A DNA stretch of 64,000 nt from Campylobacteraceae bacterium (GCA_013373175.1 JABXII010000007.1:78528-142527); one strand, 5' to 3'. Shown: positions 54,560 through 63,752, numbered from the stretch's first letter. Notes: generated by a model not told the origin, from the sequence alone. Made by a program: numbers and translations.

Positions 54560-55534
54560 TTAATTTTTATTTAAAAGCTCACAAGCCTCTTTTGCATGAT
54601 AAGTGATGATTAAATCTGCTCCAGCTCTTTTAAAGCTAGTTAATGTTTCCATCATAACTCTTTCATAATCTACTAATCCAGCAGCTCCTGCATGTTTAAG
54701 CATTGCATACTCACCACTTACATTGTATGCACAAACAGGAAGGTTTGAGTTGTTTCTAATATCTCTTATTACGTCCATAAAAGAAAGTGCTGGTTTAACC
54801 ATTAAAATATCAGCTCCTTGTTTTTCATCTTCTAAAGACTCATTAATAGCTTCTAATCTATTAGCTGGATTCATTTGATAAGTTCTTCTATCACCAAAAG
54901 AAGGAGTTGATTCTGCAACATCTCTAAAAGGTCCATAATAAGCACTTGCAAATTTTGTTGAGTAAGCCATTATTGGAAGGTCTTTATACCCATTTTCATC
55001 AAGAGCTATTCTTAGACACTCAATAATTCCATCCATCATACCAGAAGGAGCAATCATATCTGCACCAGCTTTTGCGTGAACAACTGCTTGTTGCGCAGAA
55101 ATCTCTAGTGTTTTGTCATTATCTACAGTTCCAGTTTTTGGGTCTAAAATTCCACAATGTCCATGGTCAGTATATTCGCAAAAACAAAGATCTGTAACAA
55201 TAAACATATCAGGGAATTTTGCTTTAATAGCTTTAATTGTTCTTGCAATGATACTTTCATCGCATAAACATTCACTACCAACAGAATCTTTTACATCAGG
55301 AATACCAAATAAAATAATTGAATTTAATCCAATAGTTCTAATATATTCACACTCTTTTAAAATTTCATCAATACTCATTTGAAATACACCTGGCATAGAT
55401 GAAACTTCAGTTTTAATATTTTCACCTTCTCTTACAAATAACGGATATATGAAATCATTTGACGTAAGAGTAGTTTCTTGAACTAGATTTCTTAGAGTTT
55501 CATTAATTCTTAATCTTCTGAATCTTTTAAACAT
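54560..55534 (-). CDS. hemB: Delta-aminolevulinic acid dehydratase
   Basis: 324 aa. The zinc-binding cysteines are in DLCFCEYTDHGHCG, the active-site lysines lie in YSTKFASAYYGPFR and MVKPALSFMDVI, and RTYQMNPANR matches the family. It condenses two 5-aminolevulinate molecules to porphobilinogen. ATG with AAAGGT upstream. It is divergent from ribA, as in Campylobacter jejuni, and followed by a kinase/regulator pair. Confidence 0.97.
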   Translation of the reverse strand: MFKRFRRLRINETLRNLVQETTLTSNDFIYPLFVREGENIKTEVSSMPGVFQMSIDEILKECEYIRTIGLNSIILFGIPDVKDSVGSECLCDESIIARTIKAIKAKFPDMFIVTDLCFCEYTDHGHCGILDPKTGTVDNDKTLEISAQQAVVHAKAGADMIAPSGMMDGIIECLRIALDENGYKDLPIMAYSTKFASAYYGPFRDVAESTPSFGDRRTYQMNPANRLEAINESLEDEKQGADILMVKPALSFMDVIRDIRNNSNLPVCAYNVSGEYAMLKHAGAAGLVDYERVMMETLTSFKRAGADLIITYHAKEACELLNKN

Positions 55535-55593
55535 AATATTTACCTTTGTTAGCTATAATCTCGCTATTTTAACAGTTTAAGGTTTAAAAAGAT

Positions 55594-56169
55594 ATGAATA
55601 TAGAAAAATCCAATATTGCTAACCTACCTACAAAATACGGAAAGTTTAAAATCAGAGCATATAAACTAGACAATCAAGAACATTTAGCGATTATGAGTGA
55701 AGATTTTGAAAATTTAGAATCTCCCTATGTAAGAATTCACTCAGAATGTTTAACTGGTGATACTCTTGGAAGTTTAAAGTGTGATTGTCAAAATCAACTT
55801 GATTTATCTCTTAAATTTATTTCAAAAGAGGGTGGTTTAGTAATTTATCACAGACAAGAAGGAAGAAATATAGGTTTACTAAATAAAGTAAATGCCTATG
55901 CTTTACAAGACCAAGGAAGAAATACTATAGAAGCAAACTTAGAACTTGGGTTTGGAGAAGATGATAGAGATTACTCTGTTGTTGATGAAATTTTTAAGGA
56001 TTTAAATTTAAAGAAGATTAAACTTATTACAAATAATCCTAAAAAGCTTGCTTACGTTGAATCTTTAGGTATTGAAATAGTAGAAAGAATACCTGCTATT
56101 ACAAAAACAAATGTTTATAATGAACATTATGTAAATACAAAAAAAGAAAAAATGGGGCACATGTTTTAA
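55594..56169 (+). CDS. ribA: GTP cyclohydrolase II
   Basis: 191 aa. The zinc site is HSECLTGDTLGSLKCDCQ (Cys-x10-Cys-x-Cys), with YHRQEGRNIGLLNKVNAYALQ (split here: RQEGRNIGL and NAYALQ) and ITNNPKKLAYVE. It opens the riboflavin pathway. A stand-alone RibA without the DHBP synthase domain. It overlaps rsmG by one base. Confidence 0.96.
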   Translation: MNIEKSNIANLPTKYGKFKIRAYKLDNQEHLAIMSEDFENLESPYVRIHSECLTGDTLGSLKCDCQNQLDLSLKFISKEGGLVIYHRQEGRNIGLLNKVNAYALQDQGRNTIEANLELGFGEDDRDYSVVDEIFKDLNLKKIKLITNNPKKLAYVESLGIEIVERIPAITKTNVYNEHYVNTKKEKMGHMF

Positions 56170-56750
56170 TGCTTCAAACTATAGATTTAGAAAAACTAAA
56201 AATAGATAAAGAATTTTTACATAGATGTGATATTTTTATTTCTTTACTTCAAAAATGGGGTAAAGTGCATAATTTAAGTGGAAGACTAACAAAAGAAGAT
56301 ATTGAAGAAAATATCATTGATTCAATTACTCCTTTAGGTTTTATAGATGATTTTGAAAGTTTTGCAGATATAGGTACAGGAGCAGGTTACCCTGGTCTTA
56401 TCTTAGCTATGGCAAGAGCAGATAAAAAGTGCTATTTAATAGAACCAAGACAAAAAAGAGTTGCTTTTCTAAATTTTGTAAAAAATAGTTTAGGTTTAAA
56501 AAATGTAGAAGTTCTATGTAAAAGAGTAGAAGAAGTAGAAAATTTGAAAGTAGATTTGGTAACTTCAAGAGCTGTTACTAATACAAAACTTCTTTTAGAT
56601 ATTACCTCTAATATTACTACTACTGATTCAAAATTTCTATTTTATAAGGGTTCTTTACTTGAAAGTGAAATTGAAGAAGCTAAACTAAATGATTGTATCA
56701 TTAAAAATAGAAAAGATAGAAACTATTTATATTTAAAAGGTAATTTATGA
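56169..56750 (+). CDS. rsmG: 16S rRNA m7G527 methyltransferase RsmG
   Basis: 193 aa. SAM motif FADIGTGAGYPGLILAMA (about 63-80), IEPRQKRVAFLNFVK and LVTSRAVTN. It methylates G527 in 16S rRNA. The ATG overlaps the ribA stop by one base, and its stop overlaps the next gene by 4 nt. The hemB/ribA/rsmG order matches Campylobacter. Confidence 0.96.
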   Translation: MLQTIDLEKLKIDKEFLHRCDIFISLLQKWGKVHNLSGRLTKEDIEENIIDSITPLGFIDDFESFADIGTGAGYPGLILAMARADKKCYLIEPRQKRVAFLNFVKNSLGLKNVEVLCKRVEEVENLKVDLVTSRAVTNTKLLLDITSNITTTDSKFLFYKGSLLESEIEEAKLNDCIIKNRKDRNYLYLKGNL

Positions 56751-56971
56751 TTTTAAAGATTTTAGCTGCTGCTGCAGTACTTTTTTTGATTTATATTGTA
56801 TTATTCAAAAAAAATAGAGAAAAAGAAGTAAGTAAAGACAGAAAACCAAAAGAAAAGATTGAAGATGTTATGGTGGAATGTCCAACTTGTAGTACGTATG
56901 TTTCAAAGAAAGAAGCTATTTTAAGTAATGGAAGATTTTATTGCTCAAAAGAGTGTTTAATAAATAAATAG
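56747..56971 (+). CDS. PP0621-family-like membrane zinc-ribbon protein (74 aa)
   Basis: 74 aa. A single N-terminal membrane helix (about 2-20), a charged linker, and a C-terminal zinc ribbon ECPTCSTYVSKKEAI...YCSKECL. This matches the PP0621 family of short membrane-anchored zinc ribbons, of unknown role. It overlaps rsmG by 4 nt, so it is in the ribA-rsmG operon. Confidence 0.8.
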   Translation: MILKILAAAAVLFLIYIVLFKKNREKEVSKDRKPKEKIEDVMVECPTCSTYVSKKEAILSNGRFYCSKECLINK

Positions 56972-56980
56972 GAGAGAAGA

Positions 56981-57358
56981 TTGATTTTAATTGGTGATAA
57001 TTTAGTTCCTTCAGAGAATTTAAGTTTTATAGATTCAATTGCTGATATTGAGTATACAATTGCTAATTCAACAGTTGTTTTTAACTATGATGAAAATCTT
57101 CTTTTATATTGTAGTAAAAATGATGTAGAGTTTGCAGTAGTAGTAGAGAACTTAACTCAAGCTATATATTGTAATGCTTTAAATTGTAAATATATTATTT
57201 GTGAGAAAAAGTTAGCAAAAACAGTTCAAAAGATAGCAGAAAACTATATCTTTGATTCAAAAGTCTTAGCAATAATTGAAGACTCTAACGAGATTGAAAA
57301 AGTTGCTTTAAATGAAATTGATGGAGTAATATACTCAAACTTATTGGAAAACAAATGA
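56981..57358 (+). CDS. Conserved protein of unknown function (125 aa)
   Basis: 125 aa, starting at TTG with GGAGAG 7 nt upstream. Alternating beta and alpha segments (FAVVVENLTQAIYC, KYIICEKKLA, KVLAIIEDSNEIEK) suggest a small Rossmann-like or TrkA-N-like fold, but no binding motif is present. Its neighbours in the ribA operon give no clear function. It overlaps the next ORF by 4 nt. Confidence 0.7.
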   Translation: MILIGDNLVPSENLSFIDSIADIEYTIANSTVVFNYDENLLLYCSKNDVEFAVVVENLTQAIYCNALNCKYIICEKKLAKTVQKIAENYIFDSKVLAIIEDSNEIEKVALNEIDGVIYSNLLENK

Positions 57359-57501
57359 AAGAAATATTAGACTTTATAGTATTAGCTCTTTTTGTATTTT
57401 TTGTGTTTATGTTTATAAAAGGTTTTAATAAACAGCAGATAGAAAAACATAAAAATAAAATAGATCCTGATAAATCTAAAGTAGATAAAAAAACTCCTTA
57501 A
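57355..57501 (+). CDS. Small single-pass membrane protein (48 aa)
   Basis: Translation of 57355-57501 gives 48 aa starting MKEILDFIVLALFVFF, with one N-terminal membrane helix and a Lys-rich cytoplasmic or periplasmic tail (KHKNKIDPDKSK). Its ATG overlaps the upstream stop by 4 nt (ATGA), which supports expression as the last gene of the ribA operon. No family recognised. Confidence 0.6.
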   Translation: MKEILDFIVLALFVFFVFMFIKGFNKQQIEKHKNKIDPDKSKVDKKTP

Positions 57502-57514
57502 TTACTCCTTAAGT
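57493..57514 (+). repeat. Two 11-bp direct repeats before the BCCT gene
   Basis: ACTCCTTAATT and ACTCCTTAAGT are arranged head to tail 44 nt before the transporter gene, overlapping the end of the previous ORF. Possible operator half-sites. Confidence 0.3.
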
Positions 57515-57557
57515 TTATTTTTGTAACCTATATGTGACAAAAATTTAAAGGAGTCTC

Positions 57558-59120
57558 ATGAAAAAAATCGAATACGATACCGAATACGAAGCAGGGCAAG
57601 ATAATCTCAAAGCTTTTGGGATGGATATGCACAACCCTGTCTTCTTTATTAGTGCATTGCTAATTCTGGCATTTGTTGTTGTAACAATTATTTTTCCAGC
57701 ATCTTCAAAGGAAGTCCTTGGTGGAATGAAAACTTGGTCAATTAACAATTTTGACTGGTTATTTATGATGGGTGGTAATATTTTTGTATTATTCTGTATT
57801 GCATTAATATTTTCTCCATTGGGTAAAATACGATTAGGTGGTAAAGATATAAAACCAGAATACTCTAGATTATCATGGCTTGCAATGCTATTTGCAGCCG
57901 GTATGGGGATAGGACTGATGTTCTGGAGTGTTGCTGAGCCGGTAGCTTATTATACTGGCTGGTATAAGACACCACTTGGAGTAGAAGCAAATACTGAACA
58001 AGCTGCTGATTTAGCTATGGCTGCTACTATGTATCACTGGGGAGTTCATCCTTGGGCTATATATGGTGTAGTAGGTTTAGCTTTAGCGTTCTTTTCTTAC
58101 AACAAAGGTTTACCTCTTACTGTAAGATCAGCTTTTTATCCATTATTAGGAGAAAGAGTTTGGAGTTGGCCAGGTCATATAATTGATATACTTGCAGTTT
58201 TTGCAACAATTTTTGGTCTTGCAACATCTTTAGGGCTTGGAGCTAAACAAGCAAGTTCTGGGTTAAGTTATCTTTTTGATGTTAGTCCTGGAATAAATAC
58301 TCAAATTGGTATTATTATCTTTGTTACTTCAATTGCAATTGTTTCAGTAATCAGAGGTATTGATGGTGGTGTAAAGCTTCTAAGTAATATAAATATGCTT
58401 ATTGCAACTGTACTATTAAGTTTTGTGATAATTGCAGGTTCAACATTAGATATTTTTTCTGGTGTTTTTTCAACTACTGTAAGTTATGTATCAAATATTA
58501 TACCTTTAAGTAACTGGATTGGTAGAGATGACTCTACTTGGTTCCATGGTTGGACTGTTTTCTACTGGGCATGGTGGATTTCTTGGTCACCATTTGTTGG
58601 GATGTTTATTGCAAGAGTATCAAAAGGAAGAACTGTAAGAGAGTTTTTAGTTGCGGTACTTGTAATTCCAACATTAGTTACAATAGTATGGATGTCGGCC
58701 TTTGGTGGTTCTGCTTTAGAGCAAACTATAAATAATGTTGGTGCTTTAGCAGATGGTATTACAAAAGTTCCTTTAGCAATGTATCAAATGCTAGAAAACT
58801 TACCATTTGCATCAATAACTTCAGCATTAGCAATTGTTTTAGTTCTTGTTTTCTTTATTACTTCTTCTGATTCAGGCTCTTTAGTAATTGATTCAATTAC
58901 TTCAGGTGGAAAAGTAGACGCTCCAGTTCCTCAAAGAATATTTTGGGCATCTATGGAAGGGTTAATTGCAGGTTCTTTACTATATGTAGGTGGAAAAGAA
59001 GCATTACAGGCATTACAAGCAGGTGCTATTACTACAGGTCTACCATTTACTGTAATTTTACTATTAATGTGTATTAGTTTATTAAAAGGACTAAGAACAG
59101 AAGTAAAACTATATAAATAA
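57558..59120 (+). CDS. BCCT-family betaine/choline/carnitine transporter
   Basis: 520 aa with about twelve membrane helices. Family signatures are AAGMGIGLMFWSVAEPVAYY (betaine-binding and sodium-site region, residues about 114-133) and the Trp-rich FYWAWWISWSPFVGMFIARV near 334-353. It imports a quaternary ammonium solute such as glycine betaine with Na+ or H+, for osmoprotection or nutrition. AAAGGAG Shine-Dalgarno. Monocistronic, with a terminator after it. The short C-terminal tail lacks a long osmosensing extension. Confidence 0.94.
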   Translation: MKKIEYDTEYEAGQDNLKAFGMDMHNPVFFISALLILAFVVVTIIFPASSKEVLGGMKTWSINNFDWLFMMGGNIFVLFCIALIFSPLGKIRLGGKDIKPEYSRLSWLAMLFAAGMGIGLMFWSVAEPVAYYTGWYKTPLGVEANTEQAADLAMAATMYHWGVHPWAIYGVVGLALAFFSYNKGLPLTVRSAFYPLLGERVWSWPGHIIDILAVFATIFGLATSLGLGAKQASSGLSYLFDVSPGINTQIGIIIFVTSIAIVSVIRGIDGGVKLLSNINMLIATVLLSFVIIAGSTLDIFSGVFSTTVSYVSNIIPLSNWIGRDDSTWFHGWTVFYWAWWISWSPFVGMFIARVSKGRTVREFLVAVLVIPTLVTIVWMSAFGGSALEQTINNVGALADGITKVPLAMYQMLENLPFASITSALAIVLVLVFFITSSDSGSLVIDSITSGGKVDAPVPQRIFWASMEGLIAGSLLYVGGKEALQALQAGAITTGLPFTVILLLMCISLLKGLRTEVKLYK

Positions 59121-59125
59121 TTTAA

Positions 59126-59157
59126 AAAAGAAGATTTAGGTCTATCTAAATCTTCTT
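59126..59157 (+). terminator. Terminator after the BCCT gene
   Basis: A perfect 13-bp stem (AAAGAAGATTTAG and CTAAATCTTCTTT) with a 6-nt loop lies 5 nt after the stop. The run of T is inside the 3' arm. Confidence 0.7.
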
Positions 59158-59249
59158 TACCACTAACCAAAAAATAAGCCTTCTTTCGATAAAATAACTA
59201 CTTTTTAAGATAAATATACTCTCATACAGTTTTACTAAGGAAAGAATAA

Positions 59250-61265
59250 ATGAATAAACCATTATTAATAGAGATTGGTGTAGAAGAACTGCCAGCAATT
59301 CCATTTTTAAAAGAATTACCAAATATTGAAAAAAAATGGGCAAAAATATTAGAAAAAAATAGATTATTATGTGATTTTGACTTTTTTTATACACCAAGAA
59401 GATTAGTACTATGGCATAGAGAATTTCAAGTTAAACAAGAAGATTCAGTAGAAGAAATGTTTGGTGCTCCTGTTAAAATTGCTTTTAAAGATGGTGAACC
59501 TACACCTGCTGCACTTGGTTTTGCAAAAAAATGTGGTGTAAGTGTTGATAAGCTTGAAAGAAAAGACCAAGGTAAGGGTGAAGTTCTATACTATAAAAAA
59601 GAAGTTTCAGGTATTGAAGCAAAAAATTTATTAGATAATATGGTAAATGAATTTATTTCAAGTTTAGATTTTGGAAAGTCAATGAGATGGGCAAGTAGAC
59701 GTGATAGTTTTATTAGACCAATTAGATCATTATCTATTCTTTTAGGTGAAGAAGTAGTAGAGGCAGAACTTTTTGGAGTTAAATCTTCTAACTTCTCATT
59801 TGCTCATAGAATGGTTTCTTATGAGCCATTTACATATGATTTTGCAGGTGACTACTTTTGTAAGTTAGATAAAAATGGTGTTATTCTTTACCCTGATGAT
59901 AGAAGAAAAAAAATCCTTGAACAAATGAAAGAGATTGAATCTTCAAATGGGGTAAAAATTGATATAGATGAAGAGTTATTAGAAGAAGTAGTTGCAATTA
60001 CTGAATATCCAACTGCTTTAATTGGTAAATTTGATGAAGAGTTTTTAGAGTTACCAGAAGAAGTAATTGTAACTTCAATGAAAGAACATCAAAGATATTT
60101 TGCTGTATATAAAGATGGAGAACTAACAAATAACTTTATTGTTGTTTCAAACTCAAAAACAGAAGACTTTTCTCATATTATTGCAGGAAATGAAAAAGTA
60201 CTTAGACCTAGACTTGCAGATGGAATGTTCTTTTGGAAAAATGATATTGAAAATGGACTTTCAAATGAAGGACTTAAAAAGTTAACTTTTGTTGAAGGTT
60301 TAGGTTCAATGTATGAAAAATGCGAAAGAGAAGCTAAAATTGCAACATTCTTAGCACAGAAATTTGATATAAAAGATGAAGAATTAGTTCAAAAAGCTGT
60401 AATGCTTTCTAAAGCTGATCTTATGTCTGAAATGGTATTTGAGTTCACTGAACTTCAAGGACTTATGGGATACTACTATGCAAAAATTGCTGGAGAAAAA
60501 GAAGAAGTTTATACGGCACTAAAAGAGCAATATTTACCAGATGGTGAAGATTCTGAGTTGCCATCAACTGTATTCTCTTCTATTGTAGCACTTTCATATA
60601 AACTTGATAACTTAATGGGATTATTCTCTGTTGGAAAGATTCCTTCAGGTTCAAAAGATCCATTTGGGCTTAGACGTGCAGCTGCAGGTATTGTAAAAAT
60701 TGCAATTGAACATAAATTACCAATTGATTTAGAAGAGATTATTGACGCACTAGCTTCTAATTATAAAGGATTAGAAAAGGCAAAACTTGTAGAGTTTTTC
60801 AATGAAAGATTATTTAAAATCTTTGACGTTAATCCATCTGTATTAAAAGCAGTACTTGGTTCAGAAGAGAGTGATATCTTTAAAATTTCACAAAAACTTT
60901 GTGCTTTAAATCCAATTGTTTTAAGTGACAACTTTAAAGAGTATTCTGCAACATTTAAAAGAGTTGCAAATATTATTAAAGATTTAGATATTAATTCACA
61001 ATTAGAAGTAAAACCAGAGCTTTTAGAAGACAAAGAAGAAAAAGAGTTATATGAAGCATTTAATAGCGTAACTTCAAAAGAATACTTAAGCTATGAAGAA
61101 GAGTTAGATTATTTATTTGGTTTAAAGCCTCAACTAGATAACTTCTTTGACAATGTTTTTGTTAATCATGAAGATGAGAATATAAAAACAAATAGAAAAA
61201 ATATTATTGGTAAAGTGTATCAAGCATTTAAAGAAATTGCAGATATTAAAGAAATTACAATTTAA
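59250..61265 (+). CDS. glyS: Glycyl-tRNA synthetase beta subunit
   Basis: 671 aa. Family features are the start LLIEIGVEELPAIPF, the SMRWASRRDSFIRPIRSL segment, VTSMKEHQRYFAVY, and SKADLMSEMVFEFTELQG followed by the HD-like and tRNA-anticodon C-terminal domains with PFGLRRAAAG. It binds tRNA-Gly and pairs with GlyQ in an alpha2beta2 enzyme; glyQ is not in the window. AAGGAAAG Shine-Dalgarno. It is followed by a small lipoprotein after 12 nt. Confidence 0.97.
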   Translation: MNKPLLIEIGVEELPAIPFLKELPNIEKKWAKILEKNRLLCDFDFFYTPRRLVLWHREFQVKQEDSVEEMFGAPVKIAFKDGEPTPAALGFAKKCGVSVDKLERKDQGKGEVLYYKKEVSGIEAKNLLDNMVNEFISSLDFGKSMRWASRRDSFIRPIRSLSILLGEEVVEAELFGVKSSNFSFAHRMVSYEPFTYDFAGDYFCKLDKNGVILYPDDRRKKILEQMKEIESSNGVKIDIDEELLEEVVAITEYPTALIGKFDEEFLELPEEVIVTSMKEHQRYFAVYKDGELTNNFIVVSNSKTEDFSHIIAGNEKVLRPRLADGMFFWKNDIENGLSNEGLKKLTFVEGLGSMYEKCEREAKIATFLAQKFDIKDEELVQKAVMLSKADLMSEMVFEFTELQGLMGYYYAKIAGEKEEVYTALKEQYLPDGEDSELPSTVFSSIVALSYKLDNLMGLFSVGKIPSGSKDPFGLRRAAAGIVKIAIEHKLPIDLEEIIDALASNYKGLEKAKLVEFFNERLFKIFDVNPSVLKAVLGSEESDIFKISQKLCALNPIVLSDNFKEYSATFKRVANIIKDLDINSQLEVKPELLEDKEEKELYEAFNSVTSKEYLSYEEELDYLFGLKPQLDNFFDNVFVNHEDENIKTNRKNIIGKVYQAFKEIADIKEITI

Positions 61266-61277
61266 TAGGAGACTAAA

Positions 61278-61445
61278 ATGAGAGCTTTTTTATTAGGTTT
61301 AGGAGTACTTTTTATATTTAGTGGTTGTGCAACATGGAAAGGAGTTAAAAAAGACTCTTCTGACGCATGGGATGCAACAAAAAAAGGAACTAAGAAAGCT
61401 TATAAAGCTACAAAAGAAGCAATTAACGAAGCTACTGAAGACTAA
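61278..61445 (+). CDS. Small entericidin-like lipoprotein (55 aa)
   Basis: Translation of 61278-61445 gives 55 aa. The signal peptide MRAFLLGLGVLFIFSGC ends in lipobox FSGC (Cys17); the mature part has Lys/Ala-rich heptads (TKKGTKKAYKATKEAI) that would form one amphipathic helix. This resembles entericidin-like and YtxH-like small lipoproteins. TAGGAG lies 8 nt upstream, so it is probably cotranscribed with glyS. Confidence 0.8.
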   Translation: MRAFLLGLGVLFIFSGCATWKGVKKDSSDAWDATKKGTKKAYKATKEAINEATED

Positions 61446-61450
61446 AAAAT

Positions 61451-62854
61451 TTAGTTCGACTCTTTTAAGGGGATTGTTATCGTAAAACAAGCCCCTTTGT
61501 AATACTTATTATTAAAATACTTTTCTTTATTAGAAGCTGTTATTTTACCTTTAAATAAAGATTCAATTATCTGTTTACTATTATATAAATCAATACCTTT
61601 TCCTATAGATTGATGTTTTGTTGTAAAATATGGCTCAAATACTTTATCTAAAACTTTTTCATTGATTCCCATTCCATTATCTGTTATATTTATAAAAATT
61701 AAATCATTTTTCTTTTTTATTTCAATAAATACATATCTAGGAAACTCTTTTTCTAATAATACATCTATACAATTATTTAGAATATGAATAAATACTTGAA
61801 CTAATCTTGTTTCATTTCCAAAATAAGAGAGACTGTCATCTACTTCTTCTATAATAGTAATATTTTTATTTTCAAGTCTATGGGACAATAATGCTTTTGC
61901 TTTTTCTATAACATCAGAAAAAGTGTAATAAGTATTATTTGACTCATCAAAAAATGCTCTAAAGTTTTCAATTGTATTTGATAAATAGTTTGAATTTTTA
62001 AGTATTATATCAATGCTTTCTTGTAGGTTTTCATCACTTAGATTATTAAAATCTTTTTTTAGTCTAAGCCCGCTAGTACAAGTTGTTATAATAGATAAAG
62101 GTTGTCTCCATTGATGGGCTATATTATTTAAAATCTCTTTCATTGTAAGATTTTTTGATTGTTCTGCTATAACTAAATCTTGTTTCTTACTTTTACTAAT
62201 TGCTTCATCAATTTGTTTTTTTAAACTACTATTTAAATCTTTTAATTCTTGTTCTTTCTGTTTGTTGTAACGAATTGAAGGTATTACAATTAATACAGCT
62301 TCAAGAAGTATTGTTATTAATGTTCCTAAAAGAATAAATAATTCTTGCTTCATAAGTTTTTCAATTTTTTTATCACTCTCTGCTTCAAAGCTACTAACTA
62401 CATGATCAAGTTTAGGAAGAATTGTATTTGAAAGATTCTCAATTTTTTGTAGATTTTCTTTGTTTTTATCTAAAAGAAAAGCTTCAAGACTTTTAAAATA
62501 TCTATTTACATAAAAATCGATTTTATAAGGCGTTTTAAAATATATATTTTCTATCTCCTTAGAAGTTATATTAGAAACAATGAATTCATGGTCTTTTTTC
62601 ATTTGTTTTAATAGTTTTTCTGTATTATCTATATAATTACTTGTTCCATTTTCAAAGCTTAACTTTGCCATCAAAGCAGTTCTTTGAGAAAGCATTCTTT
62701 GTTTACCTGTGATATTTATTATTTTAGCATATATCTTTTGACTTGCTATCATTTGGTTCATAGTAGAGTAAGCAAAAAAGGCCCAAAAAACTAAAGATAA
62801 AAAGACTATAAAGTAAACTATCGTTAGCTTTTTTAGATTAAATAAATTGTACAT
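61451..62854 (-). CDS. Membrane histidine kinase with PilJ/NIT-type sensor and altered ATP lid
   Basis: 467 aa. Membrane helices near 11-31 and 172-192 enclose a helical periplasmic domain with INITGKQRMLSQRTALMAKL, the motif of type IV pili MCP-like/NarX-type sensors. The kinase core has His247 in NNIAHQWRQPLS, N-box HILNNCIDVL, and ITDNGMGINEK. The lid motif reads IGKGIDLYNSK where relatives have GTGLGLYMSK, losing the third glycine, so ATP binding may be weaker. No regulator gene is adjacent. No ribosome-binding site is seen; TATAAT lies 5 nt before the ATG. Confidence 0.9.
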   Translation of the reverse strand: MYNLFNLKKLTIVYFIVFLSLVFWAFFAYSTMNQMIASQKIYAKIINITGKQRMLSQRTALMAKLSFENGTSNYIDNTEKLLKQMKKDHEFIVSNITSKEIENIYFKTPYKIDFYVNRYFKSLEAFLLDKNKENLQKIENLSNTILPKLDHVVSSFEAESDKKIEKLMKQELFILLGTLITILLEAVLIVIPSIRYNKQKEQELKDLNSSLKKQIDEAISKSKKQDLVIAEQSKNLTMKEILNNIAHQWRQPLSIITTCTSGLRLKKDFNNLSDENLQESIDIILKNSNYLSNTIENFRAFFDESNNTYYTFSDVIEKAKALLSHRLENKNITIIEEVDDSLSYFGNETRLVQVFIHILNNCIDVLLEKEFPRYVFIEIKKKNDLIFINITDNGMGINEKVLDKVFEPYFTTKHQSIGKGIDLYNSKQIIESLFKGKITASNKEKYFNNKYYKGACFTITIPLKESN

Positions 62855-62859
62855 AAATA

Positions 62860-62865
62860 ATTATA
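62860..62865 (-). promoter_or_regulatory. -10 box of the PilJ-type kinase gene, implying a leaderless transcript
   Basis: On the minus strand TATAAT ends 5 nt before the ATG at 62854. It lies just beyond the stop of the hydrolase gene and no Shine-Dalgarno is present. Confidence 0.4.
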
Positions 62866-62875
62866 ACATTATTTG

Positions 62876-63550
62876 TTAAAAAAACTTTTGAATTTCATTG
62901 TATAAAAATTGTTCATATTCTAAAGGAAGCATATGTGAATCTGTATTTAATGTTTTTAATTGAAAGTTTTCTTTTTTTAAGCATAGCTTTTTAATAGGTT
63001 CTAAATTTACTAAAGCATCATTTGTCGCACTTAAGAATAAAGTAGGGGTGTTTGCTTCTTCTAGCTCTTCAAATAGTGGTTCCCTTTTCATAGTTGCATA
63101 TAATTGTTGTTGATAAACTTCCATTCCTAATTCAGTAAACATTTCATTTATTATGTCAAGATTTTTTTCATTTGTTTTATCTTCCAATAATTGTGAAATT
63201 GCCATAAAACTTAGTGATTTGACATTATTCCTCTTTAAAGTTTCAAGCATCTTTTTTCTTTTATTAATTTCATTTTCATTTAATGAATCAAATCCAGAAG
63301 AGATAATTAATGCTTTATTTACTCTGTTTGGATATTTAATCATGTATTTCAAGCTTATATAGCCTCCTAAAGAAAACCCAACAAGGTTTATAGGCTCTTT
63401 GTATGAGTTAAACTCTTTGTGAAGTACTTCAATCATTTCATCTATAGAATCTTTTTGTGGAATATTAATTGCTTCATAGTTTGTTAAATTTAGTTTAGAC
63501 CAAAGCTTTTTGGTACACATTAGCCCTGGTATTAAAAGTAGTTGTTTCAT
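62876..63550 (-). CDS. Alpha/beta-hydrolase
   Basis: 224 aa. The fold starts with LLLIPGLMCTKKLW (oxyanion region), has nucleophile Ser79 or near in LVGFSLGGYISLKY (GFSLGG), acid in LFLSATNDALVN, and His in TDSHMLPLE. It is a small esterase or lipase-like enzyme of unknown substrate, resembling BioH/MenH-type proteins in size. The ATG has no Shine-Dalgarno and a TAAAAT sits 6 nt upstream. It lies on the same strand as the kinase gene downstream. Confidence 0.85.
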   Translation of the reverse strand: MKQLLLIPGLMCTKKLWSKLNLTNYEAINIPQKDSIDEMIEVLHKEFNSYKEPINLVGFSLGGYISLKYMIKYPNRVNKALIISSGFDSLNENEINKRKKMLETLKRNNVKSLSFMAISQLLEDKTNEKNLDIINEMFTELGMEVYQQQLYATMKREPLFEELEEANTPTLFLSATNDALVNLEPIKKLCLKKENFQLKTLNTDSHMLPLEYEQFLYNEIQKFF

Positions 63551-63556
63551 AAAGGG

Positions 63557-63562
63557 ATTTTA
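63557..63562 (-). promoter_or_regulatory. Possible -10 box of the hydrolase gene
   Basis: TAAAAT on the minus strand ends 6 nt before the ATG at 63550, without a ribosome-binding site; weaker match than the other leaderless candidates. Confidence 0.3.
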
Positions 63563-63675
63563 CATTAAAGAATATAAAAATGAAATAGAAAGAATAATAT
63601 ATTCAATTTTTTAGGAGGGAAATTCTATAGGATTTTTGTATAAAAAGTAATTCTATTTCATTTTTATTCGCAAAA

Positions 63676-63752
63676 TGGAGCTGATGATAGGAGTCGAACC
63701 TACGACCTGCTGATTACAAATCAGCTGCTCTAGCCAACTGAGCTACATCAGC
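63676..63752 (-). tRNA. tRNA-Thr (anticodon TGT)
   Basis: The minus strand folds into a cloverleaf: acceptor GCTGATG with CATCAGC, D-arm GCTCAGTTGGCTAGAGC, anticodon stem GCTGA/TCAGC around loop TTTGTAA (anticodon TGT), T-loop GTTCGACTC. The CCA is encoded (63676-63678). TGT reads ACA, so threonine. Confidence 0.95.
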
